Source of the DNA: Actinomycetes bacterium
Lineage (GTDB): Bacteria > Actinomycetota > Acidimicrobiia > Acidimicrobiales > RAAP-2
DNA length: 16,671 nt
Assembly: GCA_021784205.1 (NCBI GenBank)
Contig: JAJXTB010000051.1
Span: forward strand, 1-16,671
Direction: 5' to 3'
Made by a program: the position numbers and the translations under genes. The notes beneath the pieces are model-generated. The model had not been told where the DNA came from and searched no databases. It worked only from the letters and a program-made list of their open reading frames with translations. Shown piece by piece: positions 1 through 7,435 of the stretch (position 1 is the first letter of the stretch; every line of letters starts with the position of its first letter).

Positions 1-2
1 AT

Positions 3-104
3 GTGGTACCGCACCGGCTCGTCCGTGATCCGGACTTCGATATCGAGCACTACGCGAGCGAGGTCGCTACGATCTTCGACCTCGCAACGCACGTCACCGA
101 CTAA
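3..104 (+). CDS. C-terminal end of a probable TetR-family regulator (partial)
   Basis: Frame 3 is open from the window edge to a TAA at 102-104 and gives 33 residues ending HYASEVATIFDLATHVTD. A Pro-rich start, then a DPDFDIEHYASEV stretch and a short amphipathic helix, resembles the C-terminal ligand-domain tail of TetR/AcrR regulators (known family pattern: dPdfd-x-e-x-Y-x-x-E followed by an aliphatic helix). The start and the DNA-binding domain lie outside the window, so the family call is an inference from a short tail. It lies upstream of, and on the same strand as, the MarR/exporter pair, 286 bases away. Frame 1 is also open here but gives a Ser/Arg/Thr-rich string typical of a shadow frame. 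Confidence 0.5.
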   Translation: MVPHRLVRDPDFDIEHYASEVATIFDLATHVTD

Positions 105-390
105 CCGCCCGGGGACGAATTCGAGTGACGGCGGCGTAGTCGATCGTGAACACGATGGGAAAGTCCGTCGTGAGCGCTTCGCTATCGCTGGCCCCGTGGT
201 TGCTTCCGTTGCGCTCGCGTGCAGCCAAGGTTCCGAATCGTCGAATCTCGCGGTTCGTTCGCGATGGTGCCGCCCAAGAACAGCTCCGCAGCAGTTTGCT
301 GCCCTGTTGGGGCGCGTTGAACGCAGAGTTGACGTCGGCTCGACGCGTGTCGGTCACGAACTCGTGGACGACGGCTATTATGGTTGCTTG
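105..390. other. Intergenic stretch with no convincing gene
   Basis: All six frames were considered in these 286 bases. The open plus frame that runs into the MarR gene and a minus frame that continues through it both give Arg/Ser-rich translations without recognisable motifs, so neither is called. No hairpin followed by a T-run was seen after the partial gene ending at 104. The only regulatory hints are at its right edge: a TATTAT hexamer at 376-381 and an inverted repeat over the MarR start. Confidence 0.5.
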
Positions 391-400
391 ATGAAAGTAA
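376..400 (+). promoter_or_regulatory. Possible -10 box and MarR-type operator at the marR-like start
   Basis: TATTAT at 376-381 matches a -10 element and ends nine bases before the ATG at 391, which would place transcription start at or very near the start codon (leaderless message). No Shine-Dalgarno sequence precedes the ATG. An imperfect inverted repeat, TTGCTT at 384-389 and AAGTAA at 395-400 (5 of 6 pairs, 5-base spacer), spans the start codon where an autoregulating MarR dimer could bind. No good -35 lies at 16-18 bases; TTGACG at 329-334 is too far. Regulation is inferred. Confidence 0.25.
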
Positions 401-891
401 GTACTAAGTCCCCTGATCAATCGCTGGAGCCCAGCGCTATCGATCAACTCCAGGCCGGGTTGCAGTCGGTAACCCAGGCGCTCACGCGAGCTCGAATGCA
501 CGAGCGACTGTTGCGTGAGGCTGGGTTTCGCATCGACCGAGCGTCGATCATCATCTTGTTCAAATTGCATCACCGAGGTCACGAGGCCATGCGGATCACG
601 GATATCGCCGCCCTCGTCGGTGTTGACACGCCCGCGGTTACGAGGAAGGTCCAACAACTCGAGCAACACGGTTACGTGTCTCGGCTCGCGGATCCCAGTG
701 ACCGACGAGCAGTGCTCATCGGGCTCACCGAAGCGGGACGGGGCGTGGTCGACCGAATCCTTCACGTCCACAAAGCGATGCTCGCGCGTCTCGTCTCCGA
801 ATGGAGCGAAGAGGAAATAGCGACCTTCGCATCACAATTGACACGATTCACCAAAGCCCTGACTACCGAAGTGGAGAGTTACCTTGACTAG
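391..891 (+). CDS. MarR-family transcriptional regulator
   Basis: The product is a 166-residue winged-helix regulator, a normal MarR length. The helix-turn-helix is at about residues 67-98 (MRITDIAALVGVDTPAVTR then VQQLEQHGYVSR). The wing carries DPSDRRAVLIGLTEAG at 101-116, the family's DxRDR-type signature. Flanking helices would form the dimer interface. ATG at 391 is chosen because the family begins near here and the frame upstream is low-complexity Arg/Ser sequence. There is no Shine-Dalgarno sequence, so the message may be leaderless. Its stop overlaps the TTG start of the DHA2 exporter by 8 bases (884-891), so the two are co-transcribed. MarR proteins next to such pumps usually repress the operon and release it when a toxic ligand binds; this is an inference here and the ligand is unknown. 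Confidence 0.9.
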   Translation: MKVSTKSPDQSLEPSAIDQLQAGLQSVTQALTRARMHERLLREAGFRIDRASIIILFKLHHRGHEAMRITDIAALVGVDTPAVTRKVQQLEQHGYVSRLADPSDRRAVLIGLTEAGRGVVDRILHVHKAMLARLVSEWSEEEIATFASQLTRFTKALTTEVESYLD

Positions 892-2503
892 CGACGCACC
901 CAGCACCGCTCACATCCCAATTGAGCACGAGATCTCTCCCGAAGAGCACCGACGAATTCTGGTGATCCTCTCTGCGTTGATGCTTGGAATGTTCCTCGCT
1001 GCGCTCGATCAGACCATCGTCGCGACCGCGTTGCCAACCATCGCCGCCGACCTCCACGGTTTGAATCACCTGTCCTGGGTGGTCACGGCATACCTAATCA
1101 CGTCGACCATCTCGCTACCGCTCTGGGGGAAGTTCGGTGACCTTTGGGGTCGCAAGGGCTTCTTCCAACTCTCCGTCGTCATCTTCCTGATCGGGTCGGC
1201 GCTATCAGGGCTTTCGCAGAACATGATCGAGTTGATCGCCTTTCGAGCCATTCAGGGGCTTGGCGCCGGAGGGCTGATGGTGGGATCCCAAGCCATCATC
1301 GGTGACGTCATCCCGCCGCGCCAACGGGGTCGGTACATGGGCTACTTCGGTGCCGTCTTCGGTCTATCGAGTGTCCTCGGACCCCTCGCCGGAGGTTGGC
1401 TGACCCAGCACGCGTCGTGGCGATGGATCTTCTACATCAACGTGCCGATTGGTGTCGTTGCGCTCGTGGTCATTGCGGCGGTGCTGCACGTTCCAGCGCA
1501 TCGACTCTCACACCGCATCGACTGGTGGGGTACGAGCTTGCTCTCGGGGGGCGTGGTCGGCCTCATTCTCCTGACGACCTGGGGCGGGAGCCAATTCGCA
1601 TGGCACTCCGCCACGATCGAGTGGCTGGCGGTGGTGAGCGTCGTGTTGCTGGCGGGATTCGTTTACATCGAGACCAAAGCCGTCGAGCCCATCGTGCCGA
1701 TGGGACTATTCAGGAATCGGACCTTCAGCGCGGCCTCGGCCGTCGGATTCGTCATCGGTTTCACGATGTTCGGCTCCATCGTCTATCTGCCGTTGTACCT
1801 GCAGGTGGTGCACGGTTCGTCTCCGACTCGCTCGGGGCTCGAGCTGTTGCCCATGGTCACGGGTATGTTGATCACCTTCATCATCAGCGGAAGGCTGGTT
1901 TCGCGAACTGGCCGCTACAAGATCTTTCCGATTGTGGGAACGGCCATCGTAGCGATCGGCATGGTCGCCCTCTCACACCTGGGTCCCACCAGCGCGTTCT
2001 CGACCGCGGCGCTCTACATGTTCGTCATCGGGTTCGGAATGGGACTGGTCATGCAGGTTCTCGTGGTAGCGGTGCAGAATTCAGTGCCCCACGAGCAGCT
2101 CGGAACGGCCACGGCGACCGCGACGTTCTTCCGTTCGATCGGCGGCGCGTTCGGGGTCGCCCTGTTCGGTTCGGTCTTTAACAGTCGGTTGCTCTCACAA
2201 CTTCACGCTCATGCGTCTGCCCATCTGCTGGCGATGCTGGGTGGTGGATCGATTTCAGCGAACCCCGCGCAGATCAGTCGGTTGCCGCCAGCGGCCCGCG
2301 TAATCGTTATCGACGCGTTCAGTTCGGGGCTTCAGCGGGTCTTCCTCGTCGCGGCCCCGGTGGCGGTGTTGGCGTTCGCGCTGTCGTGGTTGATGAAAGA
2401 GATCCCGTTGCGAACGCACGCTCATAGTCCAGCGACGATCGGTGGCGAGGTCGATGGGGATCCGGTCGTCGCTTTTGACGCACCCGGCGAATTCGGCATG
2501 TAG
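884..2503 (+). CDS. DHA2-family (EmrB/QacA) 14-segment MFS drug exporter
   Basis: This is a 539-residue inner-membrane proton-coupled exporter. Visible motifs in order: LDQTIVATALP (41-51, DHA2 motif D1), GKFGDLWGRKG (82-92, motif A), RAIQGLGAGG (121-130, motif B), GLSSVLGPLAGG (160-171, motif C) and WRWIFYINVPIG (179-190). The C-terminal half has the FFRSIGGAFGVALFGSVF segment common in DHA2 proteins. Hydrophobicity supports 14 helices. The TTG start at 884 is chosen because GGAGAG at 873-878 sits five bases upstream and TTGACTAG overlaps the MarR stop, which implies translational coupling. The gene ends in tandem stops (TAG TGA). Probable role is efflux of drugs or other amphipathic toxins under MarR control. 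The substrate cannot be read from the sequence. Confidence 0.93.
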   Translation: MTSDAPSTAHIPIEHEISPEEHRRILVILSALMLGMFLAALDQTIVATALPTIAADLHGLNHLSWVVTAYLITSTISLPLWGKFGDLWGRKGFFQLSVVIFLIGSALSGLSQNMIELIAFRAIQGLGAGGLMVGSQAIIGDVIPPRQRGRYMGYFGAVFGLSSVLGPLAGGWLTQHASWRWIFYINVPIGVVALVVIAAVLHVPAHRLSHRIDWWGTSLLSGGVVGLILLTTWGGSQFAWHSATIEWLAVVSVVLLAGFVYIETKAVEPIVPMGLFRNRTFSAASAVGFVIGFTMFGSIVYLPLYLQVVHGSSPTRSGLELLPMVTGMLITFIISGRLVSRTGRYKIFPIVGTAIVAIGMVALSHLGPTSAFSTAALYMFVIGFGMGLVMQVLVVAVQNSVPHEQLGTATATATFFRSIGGAFGVALFGSVFNSRLLSQLHAHASAHLLAMLGGGSISANPAQISRLPPAARVIVIDAFSSGLQRVFLVAAPVAVLAFALSWLMKEIPLRTHAHSPATIGGEVDGDPVVAFDAPGEFGM

Positions 2504-2678
2504 TGAGGGGGCTTTCAGTGGGTCACAACAACTGGACGCCGGCACGTTGGTAACACAGTGGACCTATGGCCCTACGGGCATCTCGCTCGGCACTATTAGA
2601 ACGGGTGATGTGACAGCGGCCCGGACACCTGCCGAGCGGTGGGTACCTGGTTCGACGTGACGGAGAGAGCGGTGGTCG
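2504..2678. other. Intergenic region between exporter and radical SAM gene, with a tiny SD-led ORF
   Basis: These 175 bases separate two rightward units. No hairpin plus T-run terminator was found. Directly after the exporter stop, GAGGGGG (2505-2511) lies six bases before a GTG (2518) that opens an 11-codon frame reading MGHNNWTPARW and ending in TAA at 2551-2553. This may be chance. TATTAG at 2594-2599 is a possible -10 without a recognisable -35. GGAGAGAG (2662-2669) is the ribosome site for the next gene. Confidence 0.4.
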
Positions 2679-3842
2679 ATGAGAGATGAGACACTGACGC
2701 GCGCGCTGAAGCGCTACGACCTGTCTCCACACCTGGTCTTCTGGGAGACCACCAAGGCGTGTTCGCTCGCGTGTCGACACTGTCGAGCGTCAGCGCAGAC
2801 CGAGGCGTTGCCCGGCGAGTTGACTACCGCCGAGGGCCGCGACCTGATCGATCAGATCGCCGCGATGGACGGGGCCGTGCCGATTCTCGTGTTCACCGGC
2901 GGTGACTGTTTCGAGCGTCCCGACCTCGAGGTGCTGGTTGGCTACGCCAAGTCTCAAGGCGTGCGCGTCGGCATCGCGCCGTCGGTCACCAAGCGGTTGA
3001 CTCGCGAGAACCTGTCGCGGATGTACGACCTCGGCGTGCGAAGTGTCTCGATCTCGCTGGATGGTTCGGGGCCCCAGTCCCACGACGCCGTGCGTGGCAT
3101 CCCCGGACACTTCGACCAGACGATGGCCGCACTCGCGATGATGCGAGACATGGGTTTTCGCTTACAGGTCAACACCACCGTGATGAATCGCAACGCCCAC
3201 GAGTTGGCGGACGTACTGTCGCTGTTGCGTTCGGTCGGCGTCTCGATTTGGGAAGTCTTCTTCCTCGTCGGGGTGGGACGGGGCGTTGACGTTCAAGAGA
3301 TCTCAGCTCGTGACGCCGAGGACGTGTGCCACTTCTTGGTGGACGCGACCACGTACGGGATCACGGTGCGCACCGTGGAGGCTCCGTTCTTCCGCCGTGT
3401 TCAGGCCGAGCGCGAAGCCGCGGGCGACGTAGATCCAGCCGCGTCCTTCACACTCGGGCCCCTGTATGAGACCCTGCGACGACGACTCGATATGGAGGTG
3501 CGCGGTGACGTGCGCACGACGCGGAGCCACTCGCTCGCCACGGGCGACGGACGCGGGATCATCTTCGTCGGACACGATGGCGAGGTGCACGCGTCGGGCT
3601 TCTTGCCGGTGACCCTGGGCAACGTTCGCGAGACATCCCTGGGTGAGATTTATCAGTCGAACCCGCTGCTCACCGAGATTCGGGCCGGCAACCTTGAAGG
3701 CGCGTGCGGTCGGTGCGACTACTACCGCCTCTGCGGTGGATCGCGCGCGCGGGCCTACGTGAGAACCGGCAGTGTCCTCGGTGAGGACCCGCTCTGCATC
3801 AGAAGTGACGCGGCCAAGCGAATCCCGGTGGTTCCTCGCTAG
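2679..3842 (+). CDS. Radical SAM/SPASM-domain enzyme (TIGR04053-like)
   Basis: The product has 387 residues. The radical SAM core has the [4Fe-4S]-binding CxxxCxxC triad at Cys28, Cys32 and Cys35 inside FWETTKACSLACRHCRA, and the SAM-contacting GGD motif at 74-76 (FTGGDCFERPDL). The C-terminal SPASM-like region has Cys343, Cys346, Cys352 and Cys373 (CGRCDYYRLCGG, then PLCI), which would bind one or more auxiliary clusters. The N-terminal wording matches the actinobacterial family known as TIGR04053, related to the NirJ/AhbC/AhbD haem-modifying branch. The substrate is not established. ATG 2679 is preceded by GGAGAGAG nine bases upstream. Only 29 bases separate the stop from the ArsB-like permease, so the two likely share a message. 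A peptide- or haem-modifying role is possible but unproven. Confidence 0.88.
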   Translation: MRDETLTRALKRYDLSPHLVFWETTKACSLACRHCRASAQTEALPGELTTAEGRDLIDQIAAMDGAVPILVFTGGDCFERPDLEVLVGYAKSQGVRVGIAPSVTKRLTRENLSRMYDLGVRSVSISLDGSGPQSHDAVRGIPGHFDQTMAALAMMRDMGFRLQVNTTVMNRNAHELADVLSLLRSVGVSIWEVFFLVGVGRGVDVQEISARDAEDVCHFLVDATTYGITVRTVEAPFFRRVQAEREAAGDVDPAASFTLGPLYETLRRRLDMEVRGDVRTTRSHSLATGDGRGIIFVGHDGEVHASGFLPVTLGNVRETSLGEIYQSNPLLTEIRAGNLEGACGRCDYYRLCGGSRARAYVRTGSVLGEDPLCIRSDAAKRIPVVPR

Positions 3843-3871
3843 AACGCGCTGCGCCGTGGGAGACTAACTGG

Positions 3872-5023
3872 ATGGCGCGCGCACAACGGTTCCCGTGGCG
3901 GCGTGTCTTCGGCCCGGTGACGGGTGCGACGCTGGGGTGTGCGGTCCTCGTCGCGACTTTCACGGCGGACTTTCGCGTCGCACGAGCAGCCGCCGGTCAG
4001 GTCTGGTCACCGTTCGTTCTGGTCACGGGCCTGCTGCTGATTGGTCTCGTCGCCAACGACGACGGAGTCTTTGAGTGGCTCGGCGCGATGTTGACACGGT
4101 TCTCGTCACGCGGTTCGGTGGTATTCGCCGGCGCGGCGGCAGTGATCGTCGCGGTCACCGCCACACTGAACCTCGATACGGCGGTCGCGTTCCTCACGCC
4201 CGTTCTGATCCATACCTCCCGTCGACGAGGCGGTGACGACGCACCCTGGCTGTATGGCGTACTACTCCTCGCGAACGCGGGGTCGCTGTGGCTGCCGGGT
4301 TCAAACCTGACGAACTTGATTGTGCTCGGGCACCTGCACCTGACTGGCGCCGCCTTCGCGGCGCGCATGTGGCTGCCGGCGTTAGGCGCCAGCCTCGTCA
4401 CCGCCGTGAGCGTGGCGCTGCTCGGTCGACGCGCACTCGTCACCAGCGAAGTCCGAGACCCCGTCGCCGCGCCATCGATCGGCGTGGGGACTGTCGCGGT
4501 GGTCGCGGCCGTTTTCGCCGTCATCTTCTTGGCCAACGCGGCGCTGCCGGTCGCTCTTATCGGTCTGATCGCGGTGGGGTGGCACCTGGCGCGTCGCCGG
4601 GTGGGGCTGCGCGACGTCGTCGCCGTTGTTGGGCCCGGCACGCTGATCGGACTCTTCGCGACCGCCGTTGCCCTGGGGGCCATTGGCCGCGTCTGGTCGT
4701 TGCCTTCGCAGTTACTGGACCACGCGGGCGCGTCCGCCACGGCCGTCGCGGCTGCGCTCGTCGCGGTGCTCGCGAACAATCTTCCCGCCGCATCCATCTT
4801 CGCGGCGCGCGTCCCCTCGCATCCGTTTGCCCTCCTCATCGGCCTCAATTTGGGGCCGAACCTGGCGGTGAGCGGTTCGCTGGCGTGGCTGTTGTGGTGG
4901 CGCAGCGCTCGCAGCGCTGGCGCCTCGCCCTCCCTCGCACGCGCGAGTCGATGGGGAGCGGTGATCACGCCGCTGAGTATGGCGACGTCCCTCGCGCTCC
5001 TCGCGCTGAGCGGTCGGTCGTGA
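3872..5023 (+). CDS. ArsB/SLC13-like ion transporter family membrane protein
   Basis: This is a 383-residue polytopic membrane protein with about ten or eleven helices. Two pseudo-repeat signatures of the ArsB/CitM (ion transporter superfamily) fold are visible: LNLDTAVAFLTPVL (99-112) with ANAGSLWLPGSNLTN (134-148), and in the second half NNLPAA (302-307) with GLNLGPNLAVSGSLAWLLWW (324-343). These are the re-entrant substrate-binding segments in the family. It is somewhat shorter than a typical ArsB (about 430). GGGAGA at 3858-3863 precedes the ATG by eight bases. It follows the radical SAM gene closely. Neither an arsR-type regulator nor an arsenate reductase is nearby, so arsenite export is not supported by context. 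Export or import of an organic anion, perhaps linked to the radical SAM product, is equally possible. Confidence 0.85.
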   Translation: MARAQRFPWRRVFGPVTGATLGCAVLVATFTADFRVARAAAGQVWSPFVLVTGLLLIGLVANDDGVFEWLGAMLTRFSSRGSVVFAGAAAVIVAVTATLNLDTAVAFLTPVLIHTSRRRGGDDAPWLYGVLLLANAGSLWLPGSNLTNLIVLGHLHLTGAAFAARMWLPALGASLVTAVSVALLGRRALVTSEVRDPVAAPSIGVGTVAVVAAVFAVIFLANAALPVALIGLIAVGWHLARRRVGLRDVVAVVGPGTLIGLFATAVALGAIGRVWSLPSQLLDHAGASATAVAAALVAVLANNLPAASIFAARVPSHPFALLIGLNLGPNLAVSGSLAWLLWWRSARSAGASPSLARASRWGAVITPLSMATSLALLALSGRS

Positions 5024-5172
5024 GTCGTCGGGGTCATCGTGATGAGGGAGGGATGAGTACGGCGTGAGTAACGTTCGCGGTTGTTAGATCGCCGTCCTTC
5101 GTGGTGTGGGTGCGCGAAGCCGACTCGGTAGAGTGCACAGCGTTGCAGTGGAGACGAATCCGAGGGGTGACC

Positions 5173-6195
5173 ATGAATCGACAGATAGTCCTGCGAGAGC
5201 GACCACGCACGACGGTTGACGGCTCGACCACCGAGCTCATCGAGGTGCCGGAGCCTTCTTGCGGTCCTGGTCAGGCTCTGGTAAAGGTTGGAATGCTCTC
5301 CATCGACCCAACGATTCGCACGTGGATGAACGACGCACCGGGCTACCTGGCGCCCATTGAGATTGGCGCCGCCATCCGTTCGAGCGGTGCCGGTGTGGTC
5401 GTCGAGAGTCGAAGCGACCGGTATCGGGTTGGCGACATCGTCTACGGGATGACCAATTGGCAGGAGTGGGTCATCGCCGACGAGGCGAATCGGTTCTCGG
5501 TGATTCCCTCGGGCCTCGGCCTGGACCTGGCAACGGTTATGAACGTCCTCGGCGTGACGGGCATCACTGCCTATTTCGGACTCTTGGAGGTCGGGGAGTT
5601 TCGCGCCGGCGACGTGGTGGTCGTCTCGGGGGCGGCGGGTGCGACGGGATCGGTGGTCGGACAACTCGCGAAGGCCCGCGGGGCCGCACGAGTGGTCGGC
5701 ATCGCCGGCGGTCCCGATAAGTGCGCCGAGGTCGTGGAACGTTACGGTTTTGACGACTGTCTCGACTACCGCGAGTCGGGCCTGTCTCGGCGGCTACGCA
5801 CCGCTTGTCCGAGCGGCATCGACCTCTACTTCGACAACGTCGGCGGGGAGGTGCTGGACGCCGCCCTCGCCGCCATCGCGATGCGTGGGCGGGTCGTGCT
5901 CTGCGGGGCGATCTCGCAGTACAACGAGTCAGGTGATCGACGCGGCGTCGCGAATACGTCGATGCTGATCATGCGGCGTGGGTCGATGCGGGGGTTCATC
6001 GTGCTGGACTACCTCGATCGCTACGCCGAGGCGCAAGCCGCGCTCGCGACCATGGTCCACGACGGAACGCTTCAGCACCGAGAGCACCTCGTGGCGGGCT
6101 TGGAGCACGCACCCGACGCGCTCAATCTCCTGTTCTCCGGCGGGAACCACGGCAAGACCCTGGTTGTCGTCGACGAGAGCGTCTCACTTGTCTGA
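5173..6195 (+). CDS. CurA/PTGR-type NADP-dependent alkenal/enone oxidoreductase
   Basis: The product is a 340-residue cytosolic medium-chain dehydrogenase/reductase of the leukotriene B4 12-hydroxydehydrogenase/prostaglandin reductase group. These reduce the C=C bond of enones and alkenals using NADPH. LSIDPTIRTWM (42-52) is the N-terminal family signature. SGAAGATGSVVGQLAK (152-167) is the Rossmann nucleotide loop, and FDNVGGEVLD (220-229) and CGAISQYN (244-251) are further hallmarks. There are no catalytic-zinc ligands, as expected. ATG 5173 is chosen over an upstream in-frame ATG at 5101 because GAGGGG (5162-5167) lies five bases before it and the family starts here. Its stop overlaps the next MFS gene by 8 bases. 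Detoxification of reactive carbonyls is a plausible role. Confidence 0.9.
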   Translation: MNRQIVLRERPRTTVDGSTTELIEVPEPSCGPGQALVKVGMLSIDPTIRTWMNDAPGYLAPIEIGAAIRSSGAGVVVESRSDRYRVGDIVYGMTNWQEWVIADEANRFSVIPSGLGLDLATVMNVLGVTGITAYFGLLEVGEFRAGDVVVVSGAAGATGSVVGQLAKARGAARVVGIAGGPDKCAEVVERYGFDDCLDYRESGLSRRLRTACPSGIDLYFDNVGGEVLDAALAAIAMRGRVVLCGAISQYNESGDRRGVANTSMLIMRRGSMRGFIVLDYLDRYAEAQAALATMVHDGTLQHREHLVAGLEHAPDALNLLFSGGNHGKTLVVVDESVSLV

Positions 6196-7435
6196 GCCGT
6201 CGGTTCAGCCGGCGATCGTCGACGCGTCACGAACGGTCGTGGTGCTGTTCGTCATGGCCCTCTTGGCCGGGTTCGCCCAGTTCGGCGCGATCTCGTCGCT
6301 TGAGGACGTGGCCCGTCACTTCGGTCACGTCGTGGCAACGGGCCATTCGCTCAAAAGCGCGGTGGGACTGTCAGGCTCGGTACTCGGAATCGGCTTGGCC
6401 GCACTGCGGCTCGCGTCGCTCGGCGCACTGCCGCTCGCGGCGCTCGCCGATCGGTGGGGTCGGCTACGAATACTGCGAGACACGCTCGTCGTAGGACTGC
6501 TGGTGACGGCGGTCGCGTCGCTCAGTCCGGGCTACTGGTTTTTCGTGGCGAGCTTCGCGCTCGCCCGCCCGCTGCTCGCGGCGACGTCGACGCTCGTCCA
6601 GGTGGTCACGGTGGAGACGTCGAGCACGGCGCGACGGGTCCATCGTCTGGCGGTGATGGTCGCGGGTGGGGGAATCGGCGCCGGTCTGTCGGCTGTTCTG
6701 CACAGCGTGATCCGGGGTCCGAACTCCTTTCGGTGGCTCTTCGCCATCGTGGTGTTGCCAGCCCTGATCGTACCGAGTCTTTTGCGTGCGGTGCCTGAGC
6801 CACATCGTCATTCGATCGACTCGCACACCATGCGGCTCGGCTCGGTGCCCGCGCACCTGCGGGGACGGCTCACCGTGATTGCCGTCGTGGCCTTCACCGT
6901 CGGGATGATCACCGGTCCGGCCAATGGCTTCACCTTCGTCTACGGCGAGGGGGTACTGCGTCTCAGCCCTTCCGTGGTGGCGGGCGTGGTCACGGCGAGC
7001 GCGCTCTCCGGCCTGGGTGGACTACTGCTCGGGCGACAGCTCGCCCACACCATCGGGCGTCGATGGACCGTCGCGGCCGGTGTGTTGGCACTCGCCGTGA
7101 CGTCCGCGTACGCCTACAGCGGCGGACGGACCAGCTTCGAGGTGGGGTACTTTCTCGGCGTTGGCGCCGCGGGGCTGTTGGCTCCGGCGGCCGGCGCGAT
7201 CAGCACGGAGATCTTTCCCCACGCGTTTCGTGCTACGGCGGCGGGATGGGCGGGCGTGGCGGGAGTCCTCGGCGCGACGGCCGGTCTCGCACTCTTCGGG
7301 TGGATTGGCGACGCGGTCGGTGGTGTGCAGTCCGCGTCACTGCGCGTGCCGGCGCTGTTGACCTTTCTGCCACTGCTGCCAACGCTGGTGCTGCTCGCGC
7401 GACTGCCCGAGAGCCGGGGTGTCGAACTGAGCTAA
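6188..7435 (+). CDS. MFS transporter, 12 segments
   Basis: This 415-residue membrane carrier has an ALADRWGRLRIL motif A after helix 2 (about 85-96), a central cytosolic loop near LRAVPEPHRHS, and a C-terminal LPESRGVEL typical of sugar-porter-like and metabolite MFS tails. The TTG at 6188 is chosen because the frame upstream is a shadow of the reductase gene, TTGTCTGA overlaps the reductase stop by 8 bases, and GAGAG (6175-6179) lies eight bases upstream. The coupled reductase suggests that the two handle the same compound or its reduced form. The substrate is unknown. The stop TAA overlaps the stop of the convergent EEP gene, so there is no terminator between them. Confidence 0.88.
   Translation: MSEPSVQPAIVDASRTVVVLFVMALLAGFAQFGAISSLEDVARHFGHVVATGHSLKSAVGLSGSVLGIGLAALRLASLGALPLAALADRWGRLRILRDTLVVGLLVTAVASLSPGYWFFVASFALARPLLAATSTLVQVVTVETSSTARRVHRLAVMVAGGGIGAGLSAVLHSVIRGPNSFRWLFAIVVLPALIVPSLLRAVPEPHRHSIDSHTMRLGSVPAHLRGRLTVIAVVAFTVGMITGPANGFTFVYGEGVLRLSPSVVAGVVTASALSGLGGLLLGRQLAHTIGRRWTVAAGVLALAVTSAYAYSGGRTSFEVGYFLGVGAAGLLAPAAGAISTEIFPHAFRATAAGWAGVAGVLGATAGLALFGWIGDAVGGVQSASLRVPALLTFLPLLPTLVLLARLPESRGVELS

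Noticed and set aside
1..390. In-frame upstream extension of the MarR gene
   Set aside because: Adds 130 Ser/Arg-rich residues not seen in MarR proteins; the family N-terminus begins at the ATG at 391, and frame 3 carries the more protein-like tail at 3-104.
94..771. 225-codon minus-strand frame over the MarR gene and the region before it
   Set aside because: No recognisable motif, and most of it is antisense to the MarR gene.
1396..2181. 261-codon plus frame inside the DHA2 exporter
   Set aside because: Shadow frame; Arg/His/Gly-rich without hydrophobic segments, while the exporter frame shows all DHA2 motifs.
5053..5087. Two overlapping mini-frames (ATG 5053 to TGA 5067; GTG 5064 to TAG 5087) after a purine-rich GAGGGAGG
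   Set aside because: Four and seven codons, no attenuator hairpin and no run of a regulatory amino acid, so a leader peptide is not supported.
5123..5134. ACTC-GGTA-GAGT small palindrome before the enone reductase
   Set aside because: Arms of four bases are too short to support an operator call.
3997..5664. 555-codon open frame on the minus strand across the ArsB-like and reductase genes
   Set aside because: It is antisense to two genes with clear family motifs; the translation is Arg/Ser/Thr/Ala-rich without domains, as expected from the codon bias of the real genes.
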